Assembly (NCBI RefSeq): GCF_023101665.1 | Contig: NZ_CP082161.1 | Coordinates: 6,014,001 to 6,078,000 of the forward strand | Source of the DNA: Bradyrhizobium sp. 195 | Lineage (GTDB): Bacteria; Pseudomonadota; Alphaproteobacteria; Rhizobiales; Xanthobacteraceae | DNA: 64,000 nucleotides | Direction of reading: 5' to 3' | Shown here: positions 1 to 9,174 of the stretch, piece by piece | Numbering within the stretch: the stretch's first letter is position 1 | Layout: every line of letters starts with the position of its first letter | The notes under the pieces: generated by a model | What the model was told of the DNA's origin: nothing | Databases searched by the model: none | The model's input: only the letters and a program-made list of their open reading frames with translations | Position numbers and translations under genes: made by a program

Positions 1-601
1 TCGCGCCGCGCTCCTTGCGGGCGCGGGAGGCGTGCGTCATCACGTTGACCTGGGTGTTGACGGGGTTGGTGCCCCAGATCACGACGAGGTCGGAGAGCGC
101 CATCTCGCGCGGATCGACGCCGGCGATCTTGCCGGTGCCGATGGCATAGCCGATGCGGGCGACATTGGCGCAGATGGTCTGATAGAAGCGGGAATATTTT
201 TTCACATGCGTGAGGCGATTAAGGCCGTCGCGCATCACCAGCCCCATCGTGCCGGCATAGTAATAGGGCCAGATCGATTCCGCGCCGAACTCGCGCTCGG
301 CCGCATTGAAGCGATGCCCGATCTCGTCCAGCGCCTCGTCCCAGGAGATCCGCGCGAATTGCCCCGAGCCCTTCGGCCCAATGCGGCGCATCGGAAACAT
401 CACCCGCTCGGGATGATGGATGCGCTCGGCATAGCGGGCGACCTTGGCGCAGACGACTCCGGCCGTATAGGTCTGCTGCTTCGAACCACGGACACGACCG
501 ATGCTGCGGCCTTCGACCACCTCGACATCGAGGGCGCAGGCCGAGGGGCAATCATGCGGGCAGGTCGAATGGCGGATTTCGATCTTGGCGTGCTGGTTCA
601 T
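1..601 (-). CDS. Molybdopterin oxidoreductase, N-terminal part (cut by window edge)
   Basis: The reverse strand reads open from an ATG at 601 to the window edge, giving the first 200 residues of a molybdopterin-containing oxidoreductase (formate dehydrogenase/nitrate reductase/DMSO reductase superfamily). Near the N-terminus a C-x3-C-x3-C cluster (TCPHDCPSACALDVEV) matches the [4Fe-4S] binding motif of this superfamily. Further on, WDEALDEI and the DLVVIWGTNPVNTQ stretch match the cofactor-binding fold. The C-terminus and stop lie outside the window, so substrate cannot be assigned. It is divergent from the Bug receptor gene at 834. It could be an assimilatory oxidoreductase or an uncharacterised cytoplasmic enzyme; no Tat signal is visible before the cysteines. 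Confidence 0.88.
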   Translation of the reverse strand, partial: MNQHAKIEIRHSTCPHDCPSACALDVEVVEGRSIGRVRGSKQQTYTAGVVCAKVARYAERIHHPERVMFPMRRIGPKGSGQFARISWDEALDEIGHRFNAAEREFGAESIWPYYYAGTMGLVMRDGLNRLTHVKKYSRFYQTICANVARIGYAIGTGKIAGVDPREMALSDLVVIWGTNPVNTQVNVMTHASRARKERGA

Positions 602-833
602 GGCCAAATTCGTAACACCAAAATACCTGTCAGCCGAGGGCATTTATCCGGCAATGCCCATGCGATTTGCTCAGATCACGTGCGCTGCGGGTTCCTGCCG
701 CGACTGCGAAGACGGCGCTCCACGCCGAAAACCGCGCGATATTCCCGGCGTGATCGGCCTGGTCAGCGGTCGACAGTCCGCATTCCCTGCCGTTACAGTG
801 CCGGCCAACAAGAACGATATCAGGGAGGTGGGC

Positions 834-1808
834 ATGAAGGCCCGAGGATTCATGCTGGTGGTCGCCGCCGGCCTGCTTGCCGCAGTCTCCGCCGCCCCCT
901 CATTCGCCCAGGATTATCCCAACCGCGCGGTCCGCATCGTCGTGCCCTTCGGCGCCGGCGGACCGGCCGATGTCGCAGCGCGGCTGATCGGCAATGTGCT
1001 CCAGGAGAGCTTTGGCCAGCCCTTCGTGGTCGAGAACCGCACCGGCGCCGGCGGGGTCATCGGCACCGTGGAAGCTGCGAAGTCGCCGGCCGACGGCTAC
1101 ACGCTGCTGATGATGTCCAACACCCAGACCGCGAATGAATCGCTGCTGACTCCGGACAAGCGCAAATACGAGCTGATGCGGGACCTCGCGCCGATCGCTC
1201 CGGTGAACTTTTCCGATCTCGTCATCGTGGTGAACCCGCAGGTGCCGGCGAAGACTCTTGCCGAGTTCATCGCTCTCGCCAAAGCGCAACCGGGCAAGCT
1301 GAACTATGCCTCTTCGGGTCAGGGCACGCCGTACCACATGGCCGGCGAGCTGTTCAAAGCCATGGCCGGCGTCGATGTCGTGCACGTTCCCTATCGCAAC
1401 AGCGGCGAGGCGCGCAGCGGCGTGATCGGCGGACAGGTGCAGATGATGATCGACGCGGTGCCGGCGATGGCGCCGAACATCGCCGAGAACCAGGTCCGCG
1501 CGCTCGCGACCACCGGCAAGCAACGCTCAGCCGTGCTGCCGAACGTGCCGACCGCGATCGAGGCGGGCGTAGCAGGCTATGAGGCGACGATCTGGCTCGG
1601 CCTGATGGCCCCCGCGGGAACGCCGAAGCCTGTGATCGACAAGCTCAATGCGGCCGTCAACGCAATGGTGAAGCGGCCCGACATCGTCAAGCTCTGGACG
1701 GAACAGGGTGCCGTGCCCATGTCGATGACCACGGAGGAATTCGACAAATTCCTGCGCGGCGATATCGAGAAATGGGCCGACGTCGTCAAGAAGTTCGACA
1801 AATCCTGA
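834..1808 (+). CDS. Bug family periplasmic substrate-binding receptor (TctC type)
   Basis: A 324-residue protein of the Bug/TctC family, the periplasmic solute receptors of tripartite tricarboxylate transporters. A cleavable signal peptide covers about residues 1-24 and ends at SFAQ. The mature protein starts DYPNRAVRIVVPFGAGGPAD, the typical Bug opening. The start at 834 is chosen because a GGGAGG ribosome site lies 6 bases upstream; the frame is open further 5' but without another good site. No TctA/TctB membrane genes are nearby, which is usual because Bug receptors are often orphan. It stands 15 bases before a molybdenum hydroxylase operon in the same direction, so it may supply that enzyme's substrate (inference). 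Confidence 0.93.
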   Translation: MKARGFMLVVAAGLLAAVSAAPSFAQDYPNRAVRIVVPFGAGGPADVAARLIGNVLQESFGQPFVVENRTGAGGVIGTVEAAKSPADGYTLLMMSNTQTANESLLTPDKRKYELMRDLAPIAPVNFSDLVIVVNPQVPAKTLAEFIALAKAQPGKLNYASSGQGTPYHMAGELFKAMAGVDVVHVPYRNSGEARSGVIGGQVQMMIDAVPAMAPNIAENQVRALATTGKQRSAVLPNVPTAIEAGVAGYEATIWLGLMAPAGTPKPVIDKLNAAVNAMVKRPDIVKLWTEQGAVPMSMTTEEFDKFLRGDIEKWADVVKKFDKS

Positions 1809-1823
1809 GGCCGCAGAGCGCGC

Positions 1824-2294
1824 ATGGCCACCATTCAATTCCAGCTCAACGGTACGGCGACGGTCGTGGATACCGATCTGGACCAGCCGCTGCTCGACGT
1901 GCTGCGCGGCCGGCTCGGCATGACCAGTGCGCATTTCGGCTGCGGCGCCGGGGAGTGCGGGGCCTGTCACGTTATGGTCGGCGACCGCGCGATAACCTCC
2001 TGCGATATGCCGATGTGGTCGGTCGCGGACAAGGACGTCGTCACCGTCGAAGGCCTCGGCACCGCAGAGCGACCACATCCGCTACAACGTGCCTTCATCT
2101 CCGAACAGGCGATGCAATGCGGCTATTGCGTCTCCGGAATCCTGATCAGCGCAGCGACGCTCCTGAAGCGCAATCCGTTCCCGACGGAGACCGAGGTCAG
2201 AGCGGCACTCGATCGCAATCTGTGCCGCTGCGGATCGCATAACCGCATGGTCCGCGCCGTGTTGCGGGCGGCGGCGGAGCTGGCGGCATCATGA
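1824..2294 (+). CDS. (2Fe-2S)-binding subunit of a molybdenum hydroxylase
   Basis: A 156-residue electron-transfer subunit of the xanthine-oxidase family (IorA/NicA/CoxS type). It has a plant-ferredoxin-like [2Fe-2S] domain with C40, C45, C48 and C60. An alpha-helical [2Fe-2S] domain follows with C99, C102, C134 and C136 (CGYC and CRCG motifs). All eight ligands are present, so it should be functional. Its stop overlaps the start of the large subunit gene by 4 bases (ATGA), which suggests translational coupling. Domain order and length match nicotinate dehydrogenase NicA and isoquinoline 1-oxidoreductase alpha. The specific substrate is not evident from the sequence. Confidence 0.94.
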   Translation: MATIQFQLNGTATVVDTDLDQPLLDVLRGRLGMTSAHFGCGAGECGACHVMVGDRAITSCDMPMWSVADKDVVTVEGLGTAERPHPLQRAFISEQAMQCGYCVSGILISAATLLKRNPFPTETEVRAALDRNLCRCGSHNRMVRAVLRAAAELAAS

Positions 2295-4423
2295 GTGCGT
2301 CGTCCCCTGCCCCGAAACTGCCGATCAGCCTCGCTGCCAATCCAAAACTGTCGTCCTGGGTGAACTTCACGGGTGAAGGTGGTGTGGCGATCTCGCCCGG
2401 CAAGGTCGAGATCGGACAGGGCATTGTCACGGCGCTGGCGCAGATTGCGGCGGACGAGCTCGATGTCGAGATCTCCAGGATCGAGATGATCCGCGCCTCG
2501 ACGGCGACGAGCCCGAACGAAGGCGTGACCTCGGGCAGCCTGTCGATCCAGCAATCCGGTCGCGCGTTGCGCCACGCCTGTGCCGAGGTGCGGCAGCGTT
2601 TCCTCGTTGCAGCATCAGAACGTCTCGGCGTCCAGGTCTCGCTGCTGAATGTCGATGACGGCACGATCTCGGGACCCGGCAACGTCAGGACCAGCTATTG
2701 GGAGCTGGCTGGCGATGTCTCGCTCGATCAGGACGCCACTGCGGACGCGGCAGCGAAGAGCATTGCCAAGCGCAGCGTGGCCGGACATTCGGTCCACCGT
2801 GTGGATATTCCCGACAAGGTGTTCGCGCGGCCGCGCTTCATCCATGATTGCCCACTGCCGGACCTGCTGCACGGCCGCGTGCTGCGGCCTGACATATCCG
2901 GCGCCAAACTGATCGCGCTCGACGAAACCGCTGCGAGGGCTGTTCCCGGCCTCGTCGCGATCGTCCGCGACGGCGGCTTTGCCGGCGTGGTCACCGACAG
3001 CGAGGCAGCAGCAGAAGCCGCACTGAAGGCTCTGCAGAAAGGCGCGACATGGTCGGTTGGCGAGCCGCTGCCCGATCAGGACGATCTGGCAGGCTTCCTG
3101 AAAAGCCAGCCGGTCGAGACCACACTTGTCGAGACCCGGACGGCGGCAATGACGCGCAAACACGCTCAAACGCTCCGCCGGCAATATACGCGCCCTTACA
3201 TGGCGCATGCCTCGATCGCACCGTCCTGCGCCATGGCGCAATGGGACGGCGATCGCGTCCATGTCTGGACCCACAGTCAGGGCGTCTATCTGCTCCGCGC
3301 CGATCTCGCCATCGTGCTCAAGCTGCCGGCCGAGAACATCGTCGTCGAGCACATGGAGGGCGCCGGCTGCTACGGACACAACGCGGCCGACGACGTCGCG
3401 CTCGATGCCGTGCTGCTGGCGAAGGCCGTCGGCGGCCGTTCGGTGCGGGTGCAGTGGTCGCGGCACGACGAGATGTCGCACGCGCCGTTCGGTGCGGCCA
3501 TGGCCATCGAGATCGAGGCCGATCTCGATGCGGACAACGAGATCGTCGGCTGGCGCCACGCGATCTGGAGCAACGGCCATGCCGCACGGCCCGGACGCGC
3601 CGCGCAGCCCGCGCTGCTGGCCGCGACCGAGATCGCAAACCCCTATCCCCGCATGATCTCGACGAATCCGCCGGCCGCCAATGGCGGCGGCGGCGATCGC
3701 AACTCCGTTCCGCTCTATGATCTTCCAGCCTGGACGATCACGAGCCATCGGCTGCTGACCATGCCGGTGCGCACCTCAGCGCTGCGGACGCTCGGCGCAC
3801 AAGGCAATGTGTTTGCCATCGAATCCTTGCTCGACGAGATCGCCGTCTTGCGCGGCGAAGACCCAATTGCGTTCCGCTTGCGGCATCTTGGCGACGAGCG
3901 GGCGAAGGATGTCATCCGCACAGCGGCTCGGCGCGCGGCGTGGAAACCGGAGAAACAAGCCGGTATCGGCCACGGCGTCGGCTTCGCTCGCTACAAGAAC
4001 ACGGGCGCATATTGCGCCGCGATTGCCGAGATCGAAGGCGCCGACGACATCCGCGTCAAGCGGTTGACCCTTGCGGTCGATGTCGGCGAGGCCATCAATC
4101 CGGACGGTGTCGTCAATCAGATCGAGGGTGGCGCGATCCAGGCGACGAGCTGGGTGCTGAAGGAGCGCGTCCGCTTCGACCGGACCCACATCACATCGAC
4201 CTCTTGGACGGACTATCCGATCCTGAGGTTCAGCGAGGTTCCGGCAGTGGACGTCGAGATCATCCAGCGGCCGGAGATCGAGCCGGTCGGCGCCGGTGAG
4301 GCCGCACACGGCCCGGTGACGGCGGCAATCGCCAATGCCGTCTACGATTGCCTCTGCGTGCGCGTGCGCGATCTGCCGATCACGCGCGACAGGATCATTG
4401 CAGCTGCGGAGCTTGCGTCGTGA
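2291..4423 (+). CDS. Molybdopterin-binding catalytic subunit, IorB/NicB-type hydroxylase
   Basis: A 710-residue catalytic subunit of the xanthine dehydrogenase family in the IorB/NicB arrangement, where a cofactor-binding half precedes the aldehyde-oxidase-like domain. The N-terminal stretch GEGGVAISPGKVEIGQG and the C-terminal VGAGEAAHGPV (with the glutamate expected for the active-site base, near residue 670) are typical. Members hydroxylate N-heteroaromatic rings or oxidise aldehydes, using Mo-cytosine-dinucleotide cofactor and water. Unlike many IorB proteins it shows no Tat signal, and unlike NicB it has no cytochrome c tail, so it is predicted cytoplasmic with an unidentified electron acceptor. 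It overlaps the downstream ModA-like gene by 4 bases. Confidence 0.9.
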   Translation: MSASSPAPKLPISLAANPKLSSWVNFTGEGGVAISPGKVEIGQGIVTALAQIAADELDVEISRIEMIRASTATSPNEGVTSGSLSIQQSGRALRHACAEVRQRFLVAASERLGVQVSLLNVDDGTISGPGNVRTSYWELAGDVSLDQDATADAAAKSIAKRSVAGHSVHRVDIPDKVFARPRFIHDCPLPDLLHGRVLRPDISGAKLIALDETAARAVPGLVAIVRDGGFAGVVTDSEAAAEAALKALQKGATWSVGEPLPDQDDLAGFLKSQPVETTLVETRTAAMTRKHAQTLRRQYTRPYMAHASIAPSCAMAQWDGDRVHVWTHSQGVYLLRADLAIVLKLPAENIVVEHMEGAGCYGHNAADDVALDAVLLAKAVGGRSVRVQWSRHDEMSHAPFGAAMAIEIEADLDADNEIVGWRHAIWSNGHAARPGRAAQPALLAATEIANPYPRMISTNPPAANGGGGDRNSVPLYDLPAWTITSHRLLTMPVRTSALRTLGAQGNVFAIESLLDEIAVLRGEDPIAFRLRHLGDERAKDVIRTAARRAAWKPEKQAGIGHGVGFARYKNTGAYCAAIAEIEGADDIRVKRLTLAVDVGEAINPDGVVNQIEGGAIQATSWVLKERVRFDRTHITSTSWTDYPILRFSEVPAVDVEIIQRPEIEPVGAGEAAHGPVTAAIANAVYDCLCVRVRDLPITRDRIIAAAELAS

Positions 4424-5118
4424 CGACAGTGACCATTTTGAGCGGTGGCGCGGCGCAAGGCCTGGTGCGCGGCCTCACGGAGGCCTTCAAGGCGCAGGCC
4501 GGCTTCGGCATCAACGGCGAATTCGGCGCGGTCGGCCTCATGGCCGACAAGCTGCGCGCGGGCACGCCGGCCGATCTCGTGATCCTGACGCAAGCGCTCC
4601 TGGCAAAGCTCGCTGAGGAGAAGCTCGTCGCCCCCTCCTCGATCACGGATGTCGGCCGTGTCGAGACCGCATTGGCGGTCCGCAGCCGTGATTCCAAGGT
4701 GACGGTGAAGACCGAGGCCGATCTGCGGGAGGTGTTACGCGGCGCCGACGCGATCTACGTCCCCGACACCAAGGCTTCGACCGCCGGGCAGCACGTCGCA
4801 AAAGTGCTGGACCAGCTCGGCATCGCCTACGAGGTCGCCTCTCGGCTCAAGATATTTCCGAACGGTGCAACGGCGATGCGGGAGCTCGCGGCGTCCACCG
4901 CGCAAAGGCCGATCGGCTGCACACAGGCGACCGAGATCATCGCGACCGACGGCATCGCGCTGTCGGGGTTGCTACCGCCGGGCTGCGAGCTCGTGACCAT
5001 GTACACGGCCGGCGTGACCGCCAGGGCCGCGCATCCGAACGAAGCTGCTGCACTGATCGCGCTCCTGGCTGGCGCAGATCACAGGGAGCTGCGCCAGCGC
5101 GCTGGCTTTTCCGGCTAA
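4420..5118 (+). CDS. ModA-like substrate-binding protein without signal peptide
   Basis: A 232-residue type II periplasmic-binding-fold protein resembling molybdate-binding ModA. It opens VTILSGGAAQGL and contains GEFGAVGLMADKLRAG and ADLVILTQ, and near the end CTQATEII, as in ModA-like proteins. The GTG start at 4420 overlaps the stop of the hydroxylase gene (GTGA). No hydrophobic leader is present, so the protein should stay in the cytoplasm. Being the third gene of a translationally coupled Mo-hydroxylase operon suggests a role tied to the enzyme, such as molybdate or cofactor handling, rather than uptake; this is inference. No ModB/ModC partners are in the window. It could equally bind the enzyme's substrate. 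Confidence 0.8.
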   Translation: MTTVTILSGGAAQGLVRGLTEAFKAQAGFGINGEFGAVGLMADKLRAGTPADLVILTQALLAKLAEEKLVAPSSITDVGRVETALAVRSRDSKVTVKTEADLREVLRGADAIYVPDTKASTAGQHVAKVLDQLGIAYEVASRLKIFPNGATAMRELAASTAQRPIGCTQATEIIATDGIALSGLLPPGCELVTMYTAGVTARAAHPNEAAALIALLAGADHRELRQRAGFSG

Positions 5119-5157
5119 GGCGGAATGAGGCCCGATAGCTGCGATGGCGGAGTTGGG

Positions 5158-5323
5158 CTCCCTCTCCCGCTTGCGGGAGAGGGTTGGGGAGAGGGTGCTT
5201 CCGCAATGGGGCAATCCCCCAGTGGAAAGAGCCCTCACCCGGAGCTTCGCGCCGACCTCTCCCGCAAGCGGGAGAGGTCAACGAGCCCGCGGCAATCGAT
5301 TCGATCCAAAGCCATTCCGCTCT
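5158..5323. repeat. Dispersed palindromic repeat, copy 1
   Basis: About 166 bases closely similar to 10145-10313. It opens with the inverted unit CTCTCCCGCTTGCGGGAGAG, has a GGGGAGAGGGTG stretch, the complementary GCCCTCACCC, then a second CTCTCCCGCAAGCGGGAGAG, and ends GGCAATCGATTCGA..GCCATTCCGC. The whole element can fold into a long hairpin. It fills the gap between two convergent genes, so it may act as a bidirectional terminator or mRNA 3' stabiliser. No ORF is supported inside it. Confidence 0.85.
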
Positions 5324-5334
5324 AGGCGCCCAGT

Positions 5335-6141
5335 CTATTTGTGCAGCTGGGTCAGCCCGGTCGGCGGGCCATCGACCGCGGTCCAGCCGCCGTCGACGAA
5401 CAGCGTGCTGCCGCTGACATAGCTCGCAGCGTCCGAGGCGAGATAGGCCACGGCGGTCGCGACCTCGTCGGCGCTGCTCCAGCGGTTGAACACGGTGTGG
5501 CCCGCGTAGAGATTGTAGATGTCGGGGCGCTGCTTGAACGGACCAGTCAGCGCGGTCTCGGCGATGCTCGGCGCGATCGCGTTGACGCGCACGCCGGCGT
5601 GGCCGACCTCGGAGGCAAAGCCCTTGACCAGCAGGCCGATGGCGGCCTTGGTCGAGCCGTAGACGCCGAGGCCCGGCTCGATAGTCACCGCCCGCACCGA
5701 GGAGCAAGCAATGATGCTGCCCCCTTTCTGAGCGACCATGATGCGGCCGAACGCCTGGAAGAACCAGACAGTGCCTTTGACGTTGAGGTTGAGGACGCGG
5801 TCGAGATCCTCCTCGGTATAATCGAGGATGGTCTTGCGGATGTTGAGCCCGGGCGTCGTCACGGCAATGTCGAGCCGCGAAAATTTCTGCATCACGGACT
5901 TGGCGAGCGCGTTCACGTCCGCAGCGCTGGCGGCGTCGCAAGCCGCTGCCTCCGCCCAGCCGCCCTTGTCGCGAATGCCGGCGGCAGTCGCTTCCGCGGC
6001 ATCGAGCGCGCGATCGGCGCAGACGACACGGGCCCCTAACCCGGCAAGGGCCTCGGCCGACGACTTGCCGATGCCGGATGCGGCCCCGAGGACAATTGCG
6101 GTCTTGCCGGTGAGATCGAAGAGCTTGCGATAGTCCGTCAC
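5335..6141 (-). CDS. SDR family oxidoreductase
   Basis: A 268-residue classical short-chain dehydrogenase/reductase. The nucleotide-binding motif GAASGIGKSSAE lies at about residues 19-30. The catalytic serine falls in IIACSSVRA, and the tyrosine/lysine pair in GVYGSTKAAIG (YxxxK). The C-terminus has the usual LFVDGGWTAVDG. It oxidises or reduces a hydroxy/keto group with NAD(P). It is the last gene of the TRAP operon (21 bases after dctM), so it probably acts on the imported organic acid. The substrate is unknown. Confidence 0.9.
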   Translation of the reverse strand: MTDYRKLFDLTGKTAIVLGAASGIGKSSAEALAGLGARVVCADRALDAAEATAAGIRDKGGWAEAAACDAASAADVNALAKSVMQKFSRLDIAVTTPGLNIRKTILDYTEEDLDRVLNLNVKGTVWFFQAFGRIMVAQKGGSIIACSSVRAVTIEPGLGVYGSTKAAIGLLVKGFASEVGHAGVRVNAIAPSIAETALTGPFKQRPDIYNLYAGHTVFNRWSSADEVATAVAYLASDAASYVSGSTLFVDGGWTAVDGPPTGLTQLHK

Positions 6142-6162
6142 TGATAACTTCTCCTGTAGCTG

Positions 6163-7455
6163 CTAGCCCTTGTAGCCCATCAGCAGGCGGGGCAGCCACA
6201 GCGAGAATGCAGGGACGTAGGTCACGAACATCAGTGCTGCGATCAGCGCGGCATAGAACGGCAGGATGGTGCGCATCACCGCGCCGACCGAGATGCCGCC
6301 GATGGCGCAGCCCACGAACTGCGTGGTTCCGACCGGCGGGGTGTTGAGCCCGAGGGCGCAGTTGATCAGCATCAGCATGCCGAACTGCACCGGGTCCATA
6401 CCCGCCTTCATCGCGATCGGCAGGAAGATCGGGGTGCAGATCAGAATGGTCGCCGCCATGTCCATGAACGTGCCGAGCACGAACAGGATGACGTTGATGA
6501 GCAGGAAGATCATCCAGGGTTGCGTGGATACCTTGCTCATCATCTCGCCGGCGAGATCGGCCACCTCGTACAGCCCCATCAGGTACTGGAACATGGTGGA
6601 GACGCCGATCAGCAGCAGCACCACGCCCGTCGTCTTCACCGCCTTGGCAGCTGCCCGCAGGAAGTTGCTCCAGGTCATGGTGCGGTAGATGAAGAAGGTC
6701 AGCAGGATCGTGTAGGTGACCGCGACGGCGGCGGATTCGGTTGCCGTGAACACGCCGGAGAGAATGCCCGTCAGGATGATGCCGACAATCAGAAGGCCGG
6801 GCAGCGCGGCCGCGAACGAGCGGAACACCTCGGCCCAGCCCGGGAACTTGCCGGCGGGATAGCCGCGCTTCACCGCGACGGCGTAGGCAGCGACGAGCAT
6901 GCAGACCATCAGCACGATCGCCGGCAGGAGGCCGGCGGCGATCAGCGCGCCGATCGAGACCTTGCCGCCGGCGGCCAGGGCATAGATGATCATGTTGTGG
7001 CTGGTCGGCATCAAGGCGCCCACCAGCGAGGCGTGGGTGGTGACGTTGACGGCGTAGTCGGTGTCGAACCCTTCCTTTTTCATCATCGGGATCATCACCG
7101 CGCCCATCGCCGACACGTCGGCCACGGGCGAGCCGGAGACGCCGCCGAACAGCGTGCAGGCGACCACGTTCGACATGCCGAGGCCGCCGCGGATGTGGCC
7201 GACGAGATTCTTGGCGAGCTGCACGATCTTGTCGGCGACGCCGCCATGCAGCATCAGCTCACCGCTGAAGACGAAGAACGGAATCGCGAGGAACGAGAAG
7301 ATGTTCATCCCCGACATCATCTGCTGGAAGATGACCGCGACCGGCAGGCCTTCGTAGAGGATGGTGCAGATGGCCGAGAGGCCGATCGCGAAGGCGACGG
7401 GAACGCCGAGAATCAGGAAGCCGAAGAAGGTGGCGCCGAGGATGATCAGTTCCAT
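6163..7455 (-). CDS. TRAP transporter large permease, DctM family
   Basis: A 430-residue integral membrane protein of the TRAP-T large subunit family, the ion-coupled channel of a tripartite ATP-independent periplasmic transporter. About twelve hydrophobic segments are visible. Typical motifs include GVPVAFAIGLSA near the N-terminus, ALMPTSHNMIIYALAAGGKVSIGAL mid-protein in shortened form, and GLNTPPVGTTQFVGCAIGG near the C-terminus. It overlaps the small permease gene by 10 bases. Length is normal for the family. Confidence 0.95.
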   Translation of the reverse strand: MELIILGATFFGFLILGVPVAFAIGLSAICTILYEGLPVAVIFQQMMSGMNIFSFLAIPFFVFSGELMLHGGVADKIVQLAKNLVGHIRGGLGMSNVVACTLFGGVSGSPVADVSAMGAVMIPMMKKEGFDTDYAVNVTTHASLVGALMPTSHNMIIYALAAGGKVSIGALIAAGLLPAIVLMVCMLVAAYAVAVKRGYPAGKFPGWAEVFRSFAAALPGLLIVGIILTGILSGVFTATESAAVAVTYTILLTFFIYRTMTWSNFLRAAAKAVKTTGVVLLLIGVSTMFQYLMGLYEVADLAGEMMSKVSTQPWMIFLLINVILFVLGTFMDMAATILICTPIFLPIAMKAGMDPVQFGMLMLINCALGLNTPPVGTTQFVGCAIGGISVGAVMRTILPFYAALIAALMFVTYVPAFSLWLPRLLMGYKG

Positions 7456-7997
7456 GAGGGGACGACCTCTTCGCCGCGCAGGAGAGCCATGATGTGCTCG
7501 ATGGAAAAGGAGACGATCAGGATGCCGGAGGCGATCAGCGGCACGTAGCGGATCACCTCGGGAAGACCGAGATTGGGAATCTTCACGGTTCCGACTGAAG
7601 ACCCGAGGATCCAGCCGTTGTAGGCCATCGCAATGCCGAACACGGCCACCAGGACGTGGATCACGAGCTCGATCTTCTCCCGCATGTGATCCGGAAGCAT
7701 CACCAGCAGACTGTCCATGCCGATGTGTCCGGCATCGCGCACGCCGACGGCGGCACCGATCAGCGTGACATAGAGGATGAGGACCAGCGCGAGATTCTCC
7801 GTCCAGGTCGGGCTGGAATTGAGGACGTAGCGCCCGAACACCTGATAAAACACGATGATCACGATGACGAGCAGGCCGGTCACGGACAGATACATGCCGG
7901 CGCGAGCAACGGGGGCGTTGATCCGCGACAGCAAGCCTGTAGATGGGCGTGCTGCCGTATCCCCGTGCTCGTGACTTGCGACGTGTGGGTCTGTCAT
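7446..7997 (-). CDS. TRAP transporter small permease, DctQ family
   Basis: A 183-residue membrane protein with four predicted transmembrane segments, the small subunit of the TRAP system. The conserved W-T-E-N-L motif (SSPTWTENLALVLILYVTLIG region) and GVRDAGHIGMDSL are typical of DctQ. An N-terminal soluble extension of about 30 residues precedes the first segment. It lies 68 bases after the receptor gene and overlaps dctM, so all three are one operon. Confidence 0.93.
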   Translation of the reverse strand: MTDPHVASHEHGDTAARPSTGLLSRINAPVARAGMYLSVTGLLVIVIIVFYQVFGRYVLNSSPTWTENLALVLILYVTLIGAAVGVRDAGHIGMDSLLVMLPDHMREKIELVIHVLVAVFGIAMAYNGWILGSSVGTVKIPNLGLPEVIRYVPLIASGILIVSFSIEHIMALLRGEEVVPSWN

Positions 7998-8065
7998 TTC
8001 CGCGGCTCCTTGCGAGGGTCCGGAGTCACCTCCGCGGCAACGCCGGACCCGACGCGGCTATGGTC

Positions 8066-9037
8066 CTACTTCGTGTCCTGGATGCGCTTGACGAGGCCCT
8101 GAAGCTTCTCGTCGCCGGCGAACTTCTGGTACACCGGCTTCATCGCGTCGACGAACTCCTGCTTGTTGGCGATCGTCACGACCTGGGCGCCGGCCGCCTC
8201 GACGGTCTTGCGAGAGGCCTGCTCACGCTCGTCCCAGAGCTTGCGCATGACGGGCACCGATTCCTTGGCCGCCTTGCGAACCATCGCCTGGTCCTCCTTG
8301 CTCAGCGTGTCCCAGACCTTCTTCGACATCACGAGAACTTCGGGCGCCAGGGAGTGCTCGGTGATGTTGTAGAACTTGGCGGCCTCGAAATGCCGCGAGG
8401 ATTCGTAGGAGGGCCAATTGTTCTCGGCAGCATCCACCAGGCCCGTCTTGAGCGCGGTATAGACCTCGCCATACGGCATCGGCGTCGGGTTGGCCCCTAA
8501 GCTCTGGATCATGCCGACCCACAAATCGGACTGCTGGACGCGGATCTTCAGGCCCTTGAGATCGGCAAGCGACTTGACCGGAGCCTTGACGGTGTAGATG
8601 GACCGGGCGCCGCTGTCGTAATAGGCAAGGCCGACCAGGCCGGCCGGCTCCATGGCGGCCAGGATCTCGTCGCCGACCGGCCCGTCGAGGACGGTGCGCA
8701 TGTGCTGCGTGTCGCGGAAGACGAAGGGCAGACACAACGCGATGGTTTCCGGCACGAAGTTGTTGAGCGGCGATGCGTTGATCCGCATCATGTCGAGCGC
8801 GCCGATCTTGAGCTGCTCGATCGTGTCCTTCTCGGAGCCCAGGGCGCCGTTCGGAAACACCTTGACGCCGAGCTTGCCGCCGCTCGCCGCCGCGAGTTGC
8901 TTGCCCATGAACTTGACGGCCTCGACGGTCGGATAGTCGGCGGGATGGATGTCGGCGGAGCGGAAATCGCGTGCGGTCGCCAGGGGCGCTGAGAGCGCCA
9001 GCGCAACGGCTGTGATGATACCGGTGAGTGTCTTCAT
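8066..9037 (-). CDS. TRAP transporter substrate-binding protein, DctP family
   Basis: A 323-residue periplasmic receptor with a signal peptide of about 22 residues (cleavage after LATA). The DctP signature is present: GLKIRVQQSDLW contains the arginine that contacts the ligand carboxylate in this family, followed by GEVYTALKTGLVDAAENN. The substrate is most likely a carboxylic acid. It is the first gene of the dctPQM-SDR operon. The promoter region (9038-9328) is shared with the divergent cyclase-family gene and contains a strong palindrome at 9175-9205. Confidence 0.94.
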   Translation of the reverse strand: MKTLTGIITAVALALSAPLATARDFRSADIHPADYPTVEAVKFMGKQLAAASGGKLGVKVFPNGALGSEKDTIEQLKIGALDMMRINASPLNNFVPETIALCLPFVFRDTQHMRTVLDGPVGDEILAAMEPAGLVGLAYYDSGARSIYTVKAPVKSLADLKGLKIRVQQSDLWVGMIQSLGANPTPMPYGEVYTALKTGLVDAAENNWPSYESSRHFEAAKFYNITEHSLAPEVLVMSKKVWDTLSKEDQAMVRKAAKESVPVMRKLWDEREQASRKTVEAAGAQVVTIANKQEFVDAMKPVYQKFAGDEKLQGLVKRIQDTK

Positions 9038-9174
9038 CTGGGCTTCCTCCGGGGTTGATTATGTCGTTGTCGGGCAGGCTGCGGGCCGCCTTGGGTCGCT
9101 CCACTTCAGACGTGAAGTCAAGCACCAAGTCGTCCGTAGGGCGGGCGGCATTCTCTGTCCAAGCCAATTCCGGC

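Noticed and set aside
501..833. 5' extension of the Bug receptor frame
   Set aside because: It would place about 110 residues before a clear signal peptide and overlap the divergent molybdopterin oxidoreductase gene.
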